Assembly (NCBI RefSeq): GCF_000174435.1 | Contig: NZ_ACJN02000001.1 | Span: forward strand, 733,658-797,657 | Length of the DNA stretch: 64,000 nucleotides | Reading direction: 5' to 3' | DNA from: Desulfonatronospira thiodismutans ASO3-1 | Lineage (GTDB): Bacteria; Desulfobacterota; Desulfovibrionia; Desulfovibrionales; Desulfonatronovibrionaceae | Part shown: positions 7,889-18,200 of the stretch, in pieces | Numbering within the stretch: position 1 is the stretch's first letter | Layout of the letters: each line of letters begins with the position of its first letter | The notes under the pieces: model-generated | Databases searched by the model: none | The model's input: the letters and a program-made list of their open reading frames with translations, nothing else | What the model was told of the DNA's origin: nothing | Program-made: the position numbers and the translations under genes

Positions 7889-9337
7889 CTATTCACACAG
7901 TACCCATGTGTCTTTGCTGCCCCCACCCTGGGAAGAGTTGACCACAAGGGAGTTTTCTTTCAGTGCCACCCTGGTCAGCCCGGGCACAACCTGGATATCC
8001 TGACCATAAAGTATGTATGGCCTGAGATCCACATGCCTGCCTTCAAAACGGTCGTTGACTATCACCGGGGACCGGGAAAGGGAAATCACTGGCTGGGCTA
8101 TATAATTGCGTGGGCTCTGCTGTATCCTGGCTGCAAAATTCTCCCTTTCTTCCCGGCTGGAGTCCGGCCCCACCAGCATGCCATACCCCCCGGACTCGTT
8201 GGCGGGCTTGACCACAAAATGCTGAAGACTGGAAAGGACATGATGCATCTGTCCGGGTTCCCGGCAGAGATATGTGGGGACATTGGGTATAACCGGATCC
8301 TCATCCAGGTAATATTTTATTATCTCCGGTACATAGGAATAAACCACCTTGTCATCTGCTACACCTGTTCCAGGGGCATTGGCTATGGCCACCTGGAAAT
8401 TGCGGTAGGCCTCCATTATCCCAGGAACACCCAGCAGGGAATCCCCGCGGAAACAAAGCGGATCCAGGAATTCATCATCTATGCGGCGGTAAATGACATC
8501 TACACGGACCAGTCCATGGGTTGTGCGCATGTGCACATAACCGTCCAGCATCACCAGGTCCGCACCCTCCACCAGAGCCATTCCCGCCTGCTGAGCCAGG
8601 TAGGAATGCTCGTAAAAGGCAGCGTTGTAAATTCCCGGGGTGAGCAGGGCCACATTGGGTACATGGTCACTTGCCGGGGCTATGGAATAGAGCATATCCA
8701 GCAAGAGCGAGGGATAATTCTCCACCGGCCGGACCCGGGATTCACTGAAGGCCGCTGGAAGGATATTTTTCATAACCTGACGATTGGCCAGGACGTAGGA
8801 TACCCCCGAAGGGGTTCGCAAGTTGTCTTCCAGGACCATAAAAATTCCGTTTTGGTCCCGGATGAGATCAGTACCGGATATATGACACCATACACCCTGG
8901 GGCGGCTTGAGGCCCAGGCACTTAGGATTATAGCCCGCAGAGGTCTCTATCACCTCCCGGGGAATTATTTTATCCCGGATAATTTTCTGTTCATTGTAGA
9001 TGTCGTCTAAAAAGAGGTTCAGGGCATAAATTCTCTGCTTGAGCCCCTGCTCCAGCGCTGCCCATTCCCGGGCTTCTATGATTCTTGGAACCATATCAAA
9101 GGGGATTATTCTTTCTGAACCCTGTCCCTCACCGTAAACCGCAAAGGTTATGCCCTGATCAAAAAAGGACTGTTTCGCAGCAGCCTGCATGGCCTGGATC
9201 TCCTGGAAGGAAAGAGACTCCAGTTTGTCCAGCAGGACCCTGCATCCCGGCCTGGGCCTCTGGAACGACTCGAACATCTCGTCATAATAAGGCCCCGGGT
9301 CATAATTGCGGAAGTTTTGTTCCAAAGCAGTCAACAT
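7889..9337 (-). CDS. Circularly permuted ATP-grasp peptide ligase-like protein
   Basis: A 482-residue protein of the circularly permuted ATP-grasp type 2 family (old DUF404/DUF407). Typical blocks are YDEMFESFQRPRPGCR near the N-terminus, FDMVPRIIEAREWAALEQGL (about 80-100), GYNPKCLGLKPPQGVW, FMVLEDNLRTPSGVSYVL and VVKPANESGGYGMLVGP for nucleotide binding. These enzymes are predicted to form amide bonds with ATP. It is the first gene of the four-gene Anbu operon, reading leftward from about 9.3 kb. The intergenic region upstream (9338-10425) should hold the promoter, but no convincing -35/-10 pair was seen. Confidence 0.93.
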   Translation of the reverse strand: MLTALEQNFRNYDPGPYYDEMFESFQRPRPGCRVLLDKLESLSFQEIQAMQAAAKQSFFDQGITFAVYGEGQGSERIIPFDMVPRIIEAREWAALEQGLKQRIYALNLFLDDIYNEQKIIRDKIIPREVIETSAGYNPKCLGLKPPQGVWCHISGTDLIRDQNGIFMVLEDNLRTPSGVSYVLANRQVMKNILPAAFSESRVRPVENYPSLLLDMLYSIAPASDHVPNVALLTPGIYNAAFYEHSYLAQQAGMALVEGADLVMLDGYVHMRTTHGLVRVDVIYRRIDDEFLDPLCFRGDSLLGVPGIMEAYRNFQVAIANAPGTGVADDKVVYSYVPEIIKYYLDEDPVIPNVPTYLCREPGQMHHVLSSLQHFVVKPANESGGYGMLVGPDSSREERENFAARIQQSPRNYIAQPVISLSRSPVIVNDRFEGRHVDLRPYILYGQDIQVVPGLTRVALKENSLVVNSSQGGGSKDTWVLCE

Positions 9338-10425
9338 AGACAGCCCCTTCTGATTGCTTCAGGTTCAACTTTAAGGGTTTCCCCTTGCGGACAGCTTTAC
9401 CGTAACCATTCAGGAGGCACTCAGTTGTAGTTCCTGAATGGTTACTCTTTACCCAGGTACAAAAATGTCAAACCGGATAACAAGCTGCAACCACAGGAAC
9501 AAGAACGTCTGTAAGGCGCTTTGTTGTCCGGGTTGCTGAAATCTTCAAACCTTAAACATGATTTGCCCCCGTATGTTACCAAGCATCTACTGGACCAGAT
9601 TACAGATGTGCAACAAATACAGTTGATTTTAATGTCGCCTGTCGAGAGCTGCCCGGACAGATGACAAAAGCCAAAAGACTCAGGATGAAGCGCGTGCCGG
9701 GAAAAAAATCAAAGACTTATGCGAGGCAGGTTAATAGATGGAGCCTGTTTTCAGAGATCAGACATCAGAGGCCAGTAAAAACAAAGATATATGTCACGCG
9801 AACCACGCGAACCACGCGAAGCGCGTGGCAGGACGTGTGGCAGGACGTGTGGCTGAGTTGTTGATTTCTCGACTTTTTGCAGGTGCATCAAAAAAACCGA
9901 TTTTTTACAATTTTATATCAGACCTTGAAGTACAGTGCACAATTTTGTAAAAAAAATACATCTACAGGCCCTGTCTTACAAAAAAACAACCTGCCCGGTC
10001 CGTATCCAGATTAAGTGTCATTAGAAAAAGCCTACCAGGAATTTAAGCCGGACTATTTTTTGCTTGTAAACCTGATCACCGTTCTTTAACGGTCCTGATT
10101 TTTATTTTTTAATTCAAACAAATCAAATTCCAGGCATGAACCCTTTATAAGTCCGTGCTGCAGTGACAAGCGAACCAGCCACCACAGAATGCCTGAATGT
10201 CTTTACTGTTTTTAGCGGACAGGATTGACTGAACGGACCGACGCAGGGTCAACAACTTTTTCATTCCAGAGGTATTATTAATTCTTGATTTACTGATTGA
10301 ATTCATTTAATTAAATCTAATCCGCCATCAATCAGCGGCAAACAATTATGTAAAAATTTTGTTTTTCCAGGCTGATACTTAATTTCACCAACCTCTTACC
10401 ACCCTACCTATGAAGGAGGCAATCC
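9338..10425. other. Long intergenic region between the Anbu and liv operons
   Basis: About 1.1 kb without a credible gene. It holds a 44-bp solo copy of the family A ends (9402-9445) and, at about 9795-9852, short direct repeats (CGCGAACCA units and GTGGCAGGAC units). The last 200 bases are AT-rich and presumably carry the liv promoter; a ribosome-binding site (GAAGGAGG) precedes livJ. Promoters of both divergent operons must lie here. Confidence 0.5.
9402..9445. mobile_element. Solo family A element, terminal repeats only
   Basis: A 44-bp palindrome made of just the two family A ends: GTAACCATTCAGGA and its exact complement, separated by 16 nt. It looks like an internally deleted derivative of the 160-180-bp elements elsewhere in the window. 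The stem could also act as an RNA hairpin in transcripts crossing it. Confidence 0.7.
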
Positions 10426-11550
10426 ATGAAAGTGCAGGTTAAAGTGCTGGTTTTATCTCTGGTCATGACCATGTTTCTGGGACTGGGCAGTGCCTGGGCC
10501 GAAATCAGAATCGGGCTCATGGCTCCCCTCACCGGATCCTGGGCCAGTGAAGGCCGTGATATGAGGGACATTGTTCAGTTGCTGGCGGATGAGGTCAATG
10601 CGGCCGGGGGAATCAACGGCCAGGAAGTGCATCTAAGGGTAGAAGACGACGGTGGAGATCCCCGCACAGCGGTTTCCGCAGCCAACCGCCTGGCTACAAG
10701 GGACGTGACCGCTGTCATTGGAACATATGGCTCTTCCATTACCGAAGCCACTCAAAACATCTATAACGACTTCGGAGTCATCCAGGTAGCCAATGGGGCC
10801 ACATCCGTCCGTCTCACTCAACAGGGGCTGAACTACTTCTTCAGGACCTGCCCCAGGGATGACGAACAGGGCAGAGTCGCAGCCGAGACCATAGATGAGA
10901 TGGGCTACAACAGCGTGGCCATCCTCCATGACAGTACTTCATACGCCCGCGGCCTGGCTGATGAAGCCCGCGCGCTGCTGGAACAGGACAACAAGGAAAT
11001 TGTCTTCTTCGACGCCCTGACACCCGGAGAACGCGACTACAGCACCATCTTGTCCAGGCTTAGAAACGCTGAGCCCGAGATTGTGTTTTTCACCGGATAC
11101 TACCCGGAAGCCGGCATGCTTTTGAGGCAGAAAAACGAGATGAACTGGAATGTACCCATGCTGGGAGGTGATGCCACCAATAATCCTGATCTGGTCTCTA
11201 TCGCCGGTACTGCCTCTGCAAAAGACTTTTATTTCCTGAGCCCTCCAGTGCCGCAGGACCTGGAGACTCCCCAGGCCACTGAATTTTTGTCTTCATTCAA
11301 TGAAATACACGATTCCAATCCCGGCTCCATCTGGGCCGTGCTGGCAGGAGAGGCCTTCCTGGTTCTCACTGATGCCTTGGAAGCCACCGGTTCCACCGAC
11401 AGGGATGTCCTGGCGGATTACATGCGCGATGAGCTGGAGATTGACGGGCTGACCGGCACCATCTCCTTTGATGAATACGGCGACCGGTACGGTGAACTGT
11501 ATCGACTGTACCAGGTCGACGACGAAGGCAACTTCGTTATGCAGAATTAG
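10426..11550 (+). CDS. livJ: Branched-chain amino acid-type ABC transporter, periplasmic binding protein
   Basis: A 374-residue exported solute-binding protein. Residues 1-25 form a signal peptide with likely cleavage after AWA, giving a mature start EIRIGLMAPLTGSWASEG. The family fold of type I periplasmic binding proteins is seen in AANRLATRDVTAVIGTYGSS and YGDRYGELYRLYQVDDEGNF. It delivers ligand to the LivHMGF membrane complex encoded just downstream. The ligand may be Leu/Ile/Val, but relatives bind many amino acids and amides. The directly following putA makes proline or a related compound a reasonable alternative, though this is inference. A GAAGGAGG ribosome-binding site lies before the ATG. 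A stable hairpin separates it from livH. Confidence 0.92.
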   Translation: MKVQVKVLVLSLVMTMFLGLGSAWAEIRIGLMAPLTGSWASEGRDMRDIVQLLADEVNAAGGINGQEVHLRVEDDGGDPRTAVSAANRLATRDVTAVIGTYGSSITEATQNIYNDFGVIQVANGATSVRLTQQGLNYFFRTCPRDDEQGRVAAETIDEMGYNSVAILHDSTSYARGLADEARALLEQDNKEIVFFDALTPGERDYSTILSRLRNAEPEIVFFTGYYPEAGMLLRQKNEMNWNVPMLGGDATNNPDLVSIAGTASAKDFYFLSPPVPQDLETPQATEFLSSFNEIHDSNPGSIWAVLAGEAFLVLTDALEATGSTDRDVLADYMRDELEIDGLTGTISFDEYGDRYGELYRLYQVDDEGNFVMQN

Positions 11551-11641
11551 CAAGTCCAGGATCCGGGGTCCGTAGTCCGGGTTTTGGACTGAAAAGGATT
11601 GCGGGCTCCGGGTTCCGGGCAATCCGTGGTTGCTGGCACCT

Positions 11642-11693
11642 GTTATCTGTTCCTGGTTCATTGCTACTGTCCTGATAGCAATTAACAGATAAC
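11642..11693 (+). promoter_or_regulatory. Intercistronic hairpin between livJ and livH
   Basis: A two-step perfect hairpin: outer arms GTTATCTGTT (11642-11651) and AACAGATAAC (11684-11693), inner arms ATTGCTA (11660-11666) and TAGCAAT (11676-11682). No T-run follows, so it is not a normal terminator. Position after a binding-protein gene suggests a 3' stabiliser that lets livJ mRNA outnumber the permease message. Confidence 0.5.
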
Positions 11694-11776
11694 TTCAGCA
11701 ATCAATCCGCAAGATCATGGACACTTTAGCTTTATAGCGTCCAGCAGGCCCTCAAAATCTAACCCTGGATATTAAA

Positions 11777-12682
11777 ATGCAATTTTTTTTCGAACAGCTC
11801 ATCAATGGTCTGGCTGTCGGAGGAATTTACGCGCTGATTGCCCTGGGATACACCATGGTCTACGGGGTCATGCGGCTCATCAACTTTGCCCATGGGGACC
11901 TTTTCACCATTGGTGCCTACCTGGGACTTACAGTTCTCACCAGTGTTGCTGTTACTGCCTATCTTGGACCTTTTCTCGGGGTCATACTACTCATGATGAT
12001 AATCATGTGCATGGTGGGAGTAGTGGGCGTCGTACTGGAGAGGGTGGCATACCGCCCGGTCCGCCAGGCTGACAGGCTTTCTGCCGTGGTTTCCGCTCTG
12101 GGTGCTTCAATTTTTCTCTCCAACTTAGTGATGCTTATCTGGGGTCCAAGGTTCAGGGTCTACCCGGATGACATCCTGCCGCGCATTACTTTGAACATCC
12201 TGGGCCTGGATGTACCCTTGATGCGTATCCTGGTGCTCCTGGCTTCACTGATTCTCATGGGCATCCTTTACTATTTCGTCCAGAAAACCAAGACAGGTAC
12301 CGCCATCCGGGCTGTGGCCATTGACCATGGGGCCTCCAGACTCATGGGCATCAATGTCAACAGGATCATCTCCCTGGTATTTCTCATTGGACCGGCCCTG
12401 GGAGGTGCAGCCGGGGTCATGGTTGGACTGTATTACGGCCAGATCAATTTTACCATGGGCTGGGCCTTTGGTCTCAAGGCCTTTATCGCTGCAGTTCTGG
12501 GAGGAATAGGCAATATCCCGGGGGCCATGATCGGCGGACTGCTGCTGGGGGTAATCGAGGCCCTGGGGGCTGCTTTTATCTCCACTGCATGGAAGGACGG
12601 CATAGCCTTTATTGTGCTCATTCTGATCCTGATATTCCGTCCCACGGGTATCCTGGGAGAAAGGGTGGCAGACAAGGTCTGA
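11777..12682 (+). CDS. livH: Branched-chain amino acid ABC transporter permease LivH
   Basis: A 301-residue integral membrane protein with about eight hydrophobic segments. The start FFEQLINGLAVGGIYALIALGYTMVYGVMRLINFAHGD is the LivH signature, and GWAFGLKAFIAAVLGGIGNIPGAMIGG near 230-255 is the cytoplasmic coupling region that contacts the ATPases. It pairs with LivM to form the inner-membrane pore. The gene follows livJ after a 226-nt gap holding a hairpin. It precedes livM by 40 nt. Confidence 0.94.
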   Translation: MQFFFEQLINGLAVGGIYALIALGYTMVYGVMRLINFAHGDLFTIGAYLGLTVLTSVAVTAYLGPFLGVILLMMIIMCMVGVVGVVLERVAYRPVRQADRLSAVVSALGASIFLSNLVMLIWGPRFRVYPDDILPRITLNILGLDVPLMRILVLLASLILMGILYYFVQKTKTGTAIRAVAIDHGASRLMGINVNRIISLVFLIGPALGGAAGVMVGLYYGQINFTMGWAFGLKAFIAAVLGGIGNIPGAMIGGLLLGVIEALGAAFISTAWKDGIAFIVLILILIFRPTGILGERVADKV

Positions 12683-12722
12683 GCAGTACAACCGGGAACT
12701 CATAAGCTATTCAGGAAGCAAC

Positions 12723-13685
12723 ATGCGCAAACACAAGAATACTATCCAGGTTGTGGCGTTTACCGTCGTCATTCTGGCCTGCCCCTTTTTTCTGGATGCC
12801 TACTGGATTGACGTCATCAACAATATCGGCCTTTACGCAGTTCTGGCCCTGAGCCTTAATTTTATTGTCGGGTATACCGGTCTTTTTCATATGGGCCACG
12901 CTGCCTTTTTTGCCGTAGGGGCCTATGCAACCGGCATATTAAACACATCATACGACATTCCCATTGTGCTGCTGCTGCCTGTAAGCGGTCTGGCGGCGGC
13001 CCTTTTTGCATATCTTGTGGCCAGGCCCATCATTCATCTGCGGGGAGACTACCTGCTCATAGTCACCATAGCCATTGTAGAAATTGTCCGCATCGCCCTG
13101 GTCAATGATATTTTCGGCCTTACCGGAGGCTCCAACGGAATATTCGGGATTTCCAGACCGGACTTTTACTTTTTCGATATCCGTACTCCCCACCAGTTTT
13201 TCTACTACATCTGGGCCTTTCTGGCCCTGAGTGTGCTGCTTTTTTACAACCTGGAAAAGTCCCGATACGTCAGGGCGCTGAACTACATCAAAAATGACGA
13301 GGTGGCTGCCGAGGGCAGCGGAGTCAATGTCGACCATCTCAAGTTGACCGCCTTTGTCCTGGGCGCTTTCTGGGCCGGAATGGTGGGCAATATCTATGCT
13401 TCCAAAATGACCCTCATTTCTCCTGCATCATTTAATTTCTGGGAGTCGGTGATTTTATTCGTCATTGTTATCCTCGGTGGTTCCGGAAGCATCAGGGGGG
13501 TAATACTGGGAGCTTTTCTCATAATCGGGCTGCCGGAAATATTCAGGCAGTTCGCCGGAGCCAGGATGCTGGTCTTCGGTGGAGCCATGGTGGCCATGAT
13601 GGTGTTCAGACCTCAGGGCTTTCTGCCCCCGCTGCCAAGAAAATATCCAGTTCATAAAATACAACCCGGAGAAAAGACCTTATGA
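12723..13685 (+). CDS. livM: Branched-chain amino acid ABC transporter permease LivM
   Basis: A 320-residue membrane protein, the partner permease of LivH. Visible family blocks are [20 protein letters not shown] (about 35-55), [19 protein letters not shown], and the coupling region [23 protein letters not shown] near 240-260. The end [13 protein letters not shown] is a usual LivM terminus. The last codons overlap livG by 4 nt (ATGA), so the permease and ATPase are translationally coupled. Confidence 0.94.
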   Translation: MRKHKNTIQVVAFTVVILACPFFLDAYWIDVINNIGLYAVLALSLNFIVGYTGLFHMGHAAFFAVGAYATGILNTSYDIPIVLLLPVSGLAAALFAYLVARPIIHLRGDYLLIVTIAIVEIVRIALVNDIFGLTGGSNGIFGISRPDFYFFDIRTPHQFFYYIWAFLALSVLLFYNLEKSRYVRALNYIKNDEVAAEGSGVNVDHLKLTAFVLGAFWAGMVGNIYASKMTLISPASFNFWESVILFVIVILGGSGSIRGVILGAFLIIGLPEIFRQFAGARMLVFGGAMVAMMVFRPQGFLPPLPRKYPVHKIQPGEKTL

Positions 13686-14485
13686 CCCTTCTGAGCATCA
13701 AGAACCTGACCAAGAGGTTCGGCGGGCTGCTGGCGGTGGACGATGTCTCATTCGACGTGGAACAGGGCAGAATCGTTGGTCTCATCGGTCCCAACGGAGC
13801 AGGCAAAACAACGGTGTTCAACCTGATTACAGGCAACTATATTCCCGATGAAGGGCGGATTATGTTCGACGGCCACAGCCTGACAGGTCTGAAAACCCAT
13901 AAGATAGTCGCCCTGGGTATTGCCAGGACCTTCCAGACCATAAGGCTTTTCAAGAACCTGACAGTGCTTGAAAACGTAATGGCCGGGTGTCATTGCCGCA
14001 TGAACTCCGGCATCCTTTCCTCCATGCTGCGCATTCCTTTTCAGCGCAGAGAGGAGCGAATGGCCCTGGCCCGGGCCCTGAAAGAGCTGGAATTTGTGGG
14101 CCTTAAGCAGCACATGGATATCAATGCCATGAACCTGTCCTACGGCAACCAGAGGCTGCTGGAAATCGCCCGGGCCCTGGCCAGCAATCCCAAGATCATC
14201 ATCCTGGACGAACCCGCCGGCGGCATGAATGATTATGAGACCACCCAGCTGGTCCTGCTGATAGAAAAAATGCAGAAAAGAGGCCTGACAGTCCTGCTCA
14301 TTGAGCATGATATGAACCTGGTTATGCGCATCTGCGAGGATATTATCGTTCTGGAACACGGGGCCAGAATAGCTCAGGGCACGCCCGCGGAAATCACCCA
14401 GGATCAAAGGGTCATAGAAGCTTACCTTGGCATTGAGGAAGAAGATGAAGAGGATGAAGCCTTTGAAGCTGAAGGCAGGGATTAG
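13682..14485 (+). CDS. livG: Branched-chain amino acid ABC transporter ATPase LivG
   Basis: A 267-residue ABC ATPase. Walker A GPNGAGKT lies at residues 36-43, the signature is [16 protein letters not shown], Walker B is [12 protein letters not shown], and the switch His is in [10 protein letters not shown]. The substitution LSYGNQ for LSGGQ is normal in LivG. The C-terminal tail is unusually acidic ([16 protein letters not shown]). With LivF it drives import through LivHM. It overlaps livM by 4 nt, and livF begins 2 nt after its stop. Confidence 0.95.
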   Translation: MTLLSIKNLTKRFGGLLAVDDVSFDVEQGRIVGLIGPNGAGKTTVFNLITGNYIPDEGRIMFDGHSLTGLKTHKIVALGIARTFQTIRLFKNLTVLENVMAGCHCRMNSGILSSMLRIPFQRREERMALARALKELEFVGLKQHMDINAMNLSYGNQRLLEIARALASNPKIIILDEPAGGMNDYETTQLVLLIEKMQKRGLTVLLIEHDMNLVMRICEDIIVLEHGARIAQGTPAEITQDQRVIEAYLGIEEEDEEDEAFEAEGRD

Positions 14486-14487
14486 AC

Positions 14488-15195
14488 ATGCTGCTTAGTG
14501 TTAAGGATCTGTTTGTAAATTACGGCAATGTGGAAGCCCTGCACGGCATCAATCTAAATGTCCGGGAGGGAGAAATCGTGGCCATGCTCGGGGCCAACGG
14601 TGCAGGTAAATCCACCACCCTCATGACCATTAGCGGCCTTATCAATCCGGTCAAGGGTTCTATCTTTTATAACAACATGGATATTACCACCATGCAGGGC
14701 CATGATGTGGTCGCTCAGGGTATTGCCCAGGTGCCCGAAGGCAGGCGGGTCTTCTCCACCTTGACGGTACAGGAGAACCTTGACCTGGGGGCATTTACCA
14801 TGACCGACAAAGACAGGATCAACAGGAGACTGGAGTGGAATTTTGAGCTTTTCCCTAGGCTGAAGGAACGCAAAGACCAGCTCGCAGGCACCCTGTCCGG
14901 TGGTGAGCAGCAGATGCTGGCCATAGCCAGGGGTCTTATGGCCCATCCAAAGCTTCTGTTGCTGGATGAACCAAGCCTTGGCCTGGCCCCCATCCTGGTC
15001 AAATCAATCTTTGAAAAAATAAAGGAAATAAATGCCGAGGGCCTGACAGTACTGCTGGTGGAACAAAACGCCCGGGCCGCCCTGAAACTGGCCCATAGAG
15101 GCTATGTCATGGAAGTGGGCAGAATTGTTCTGGAGGACAGTGCGGATAAGCTTCTGAAAAACCCGGACGTACGCAAGGCCTATCTCGGAGGATAA
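14488..15195 (+). CDS. livF: Branched-chain amino acid ABC transporter ATPase LivF
   Basis: A 235-residue ABC ATPase. Walker A GANGAGKS is at residues 35-42, followed by the LivF-typical QVPEGRRVFSTLTVQENL, the signature LSGGEQQMLAIARGL, Walker B LLLLDEPSLGLAP and the switch His replaced by Gln in LLVEQNA, as usual for LivF. The start lies 2 nt after the livG stop. putA begins 17 nt after the LivF stop with its own ribosome-binding site, which places proline catabolism in the same transcription unit. Confidence 0.95.
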   Translation: MLLSVKDLFVNYGNVEALHGINLNVREGEIVAMLGANGAGKSTTLMTISGLINPVKGSIFYNNMDITTMQGHDVVAQGIAQVPEGRRVFSTLTVQENLDLGAFTMTDKDRINRRLEWNFELFPRLKERKDQLAGTLSGGEQQMLAIARGLMAHPKLLLLDEPSLGLAPILVKSIFEKIKEINAEGLTVLLVEQNARAALKLAHRGYVMEVGRIVLEDSADKLLKNPDVRKAYLGG

Positions 15196-15212
15196 ACAGA
15201 TAAGGAGAAAGC

Positions 15213-18200
15213 ATGCCCTCCCACCACGAACAGATCCTGCAGGATGCAGTCAATCTTGCAGTTAGATGGCAGAATCGCGCCAACACTCTCCTCACCAGTG
15301 AAGAGAAAAGCATTCAGGAGCAGATGAACCGGCTGTTGACCCACCCCATGGACAAGGTGGTGCTGACCCGTCTTATCGACCAGTGTTTCCGCTCCCATGA
15401 TCATGAGCGGGTGGCCGACCAGGTCAACCATTTGCTGTCTGTGTACGGGGTACCGGATTTTTTCTCCCGGGTGGAGCGCCTTCTTATCCAGATGTTTGTG
15501 GGGATGGGCAGGCACTTTCCCCATTTTTCCGTGCCCAGGCTTGTGCAGCAGATGCGCAATTCTTCCTCCAGGGCCATTATCCCGGGAGAGGAAAAAGCCC
15601 TGCACAACCACCTGGAAAAGCGCAAAAAACAGGGCGTGCGCATGAATATCAACCATCTCGGTGAGGCTGTTCTGGGTGAAGACGAGGCCGCGCACCGTCT
15701 TGAGACTTATATCCAGGACATGCAGAATCCTGATGTGGAATATATATCCGTAAAGATCTCCACCCTTTATTCCCAGATCTCTTCCCTGGCCTTCGAGCAT
15801 ACGGTGGAGATTATGAAAGATCGTCTGTCCAAGCTTTTCCGGGTGGCCAGGGAAAACTATTTCGTCCGCAGCAACGGTCAGAAAGTGCCCAAGATAGTCA
15901 ACCTGGACATGGAGGAATATCGGGACCTGGAAATAACTTATGAGGCCTTCATCCGGACCCTGGAGCAGGATGAGTTTCGGGATTATTCTGCAGGTCTTGT
16001 TCTCCAGGCCTACCTGCCGGATGCTTTCTCCAAGCAGAAAAAGCTCACAGAGTGGGCTTTGAAGCGGGTTGCTGCCGGGGGAGCTCCGGTTAAGCTGCGC
16101 ATTGTCAAGGGAGCCAACCTGGAGATGGAGCTTCTGGAGTCTTCGCATTTCAACTGGCCTCTGGCCACTTATGACAACAAGCTGGATGTAGATGCCAACT
16201 TCAAACGCATGCTGACCTACGGCATGGAGCCTGAACGTATCCAGGCGGTCCATCTCGGAGTGGCCTCTCACAATCTTTTTGAGCTGGCCTATGCTCACGA
16301 GCTGGGACATGTCATGGAGGTTACGGACTGGTTCTGGTTTGAGATGCTTGAAGGCATGGCGGACCATGTCCGCCGGTCCCTGCAGGAAAGCGTAAAAGAC
16401 ATACTGCTCTATGCCCCGGTAGCTTCCAGAGAGCAGTTTATCAATGCCATCGCCTATCTCATCCGGCGTCTGGATGAAAACACTTCCCCGGAAAATTTTC
16501 TGCGCTATGCCCCGCATCTGACTACCGATTCAAAGGCCTGGTCCTTTCTAAAGAATCAGTTTCTTCAGTCCTGCAGACACATGCAGGATGCTCCGGACAG
16601 CCCCAACAGGACCCAGGACCGCAATGAGGAAAATTTTCCTGAAGATATGGGGAGCTACTGGACCAGAACCTTCCGCAATGAGGCTGATACGGACTGGTCT
16701 TTGCGGTCTGCCCCTGTATGGGCAGGCAGTATCCGCGACAAATGGATGAATGATGGTCAAAAGCCTCCTTTGCGCATACCTGTGGTTGTCGATGGAGAGG
16801 AGATATTCAACGGGTCAGAAACCCGGGAGATTGTGGATGTATCCACTCTTGATGAGGCAAAAGACAGAAAAGTCGTAAGTGCAGTCTATTGCCTTGCCGA
16901 CAGCGGCAACATTCAAAGAGCGATTCAGGTGGCCAAGGATGATCCCGACGGCTGGAGAAATACAAGCCTTGATGAACGCCACCGCATCCTGGACCTGGTG
17001 AGCCATGAACTGCGCCGGGCCCGGGGCGACCTTATCGGTTCAGCGGCTGCCAACTGGGGCAAGCTTTTTACCGAGAGCGATCCGGAAGTCTCCGAAGCCA
17101 TTGATTTTACAGAGCTTTATCCGCATTCAGCCCGGATCTACAAGGACCTGAATGTTTCCTGCTCGCCCAAGGGGACAGGCCTGGTGATTGCGCCCTGGAA
17201 TCTGCCCATTGCCATCCCCTGCGGAGGCATTGTGGCCTCCCTGGCTGCAGGCAATACGGTTTTATTCAAGCCTGCATCAGCCTCAGTGCTGGTGGCCTGG
17301 GAACTGGTTCAATGTTTTTATCGGGCCGGAGTCTCCAGAAAAGTCCTGCAGTTTATTCCCTGTTCAGGCAGTACTGCCGGGGACGAACTTACTAAACATC
17401 CGGACGTGGACTATATCATTCTCACCGGCGGCACGGATACCGGCATGCATATCCTCAAAAACCGCCCGGATGTTTTCCTGGCTGCTGAAACCGGTGGCAA
17501 AAACGCCACCATAGTGACCTCCATGTCTGATCGCGACCAGGCCATCAAAAATATCATTCATTCGGCATACAGCAACAGCGGACAGAAATGCAGCGCTACC
17601 TCTCTGGTGATTCTGGAAAAGGAGGTCTACCAAGACGAGCTCTTTAAGCGTCAGTTAGTGGATGCAGCCAGGAGCTGCAGCACTGGTTCGGCCTGGGAAT
17701 TTCAAAACAAGGTGGGGCCGCTTATTGCTCCGCCTCAAAAAGACCTGCTGCGGGCCCTGACAGAATTAGAGCCAGGGGAAACCTGGGTCCTCGAGCCCCG
17801 GCCCAGCCCGGCCAATCCTTATATCTGGAGTCCGGGGATAAAATGGGGTGTGCAGCCGGGAGGTTATACCCACATGACAGAGTTTTTTGGGCCGGTTATC
17901 GGGGTCATGCGCGCTGAAAACCTGGAACAGGCCATAGAACTGGTGAATATGACCGGGTATGGTCTTACTTCCGGACTGGAGAGCCTGGATCAGCGGGAAC
18001 AGGAAATCTGGAAAAAAGGCGTCAAGGCCGGCAACCTGTACATAAACAAAGGTACCACAGGGGCCGTAGTGCTGCGCCAGCCCTTCGGCGGCATGGGCAA
18101 ATCCGCCCTGGGTGCTGGAATCAAGGCTGGAAGCCCCAACTATGTCTATCAGTTCATGGATTTTACTGAAACCGGCTATCCCGAATCCGGTGCGGTGCAG

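Noticed and set aside
9661-9950. Two overlapping plus-strand small frames of about 70 codons
   Set aside because: Basic, repetitive product (TRTTRTTRS, WQDVWQDV) arising from short DNA repeats; no ribosome-binding site.
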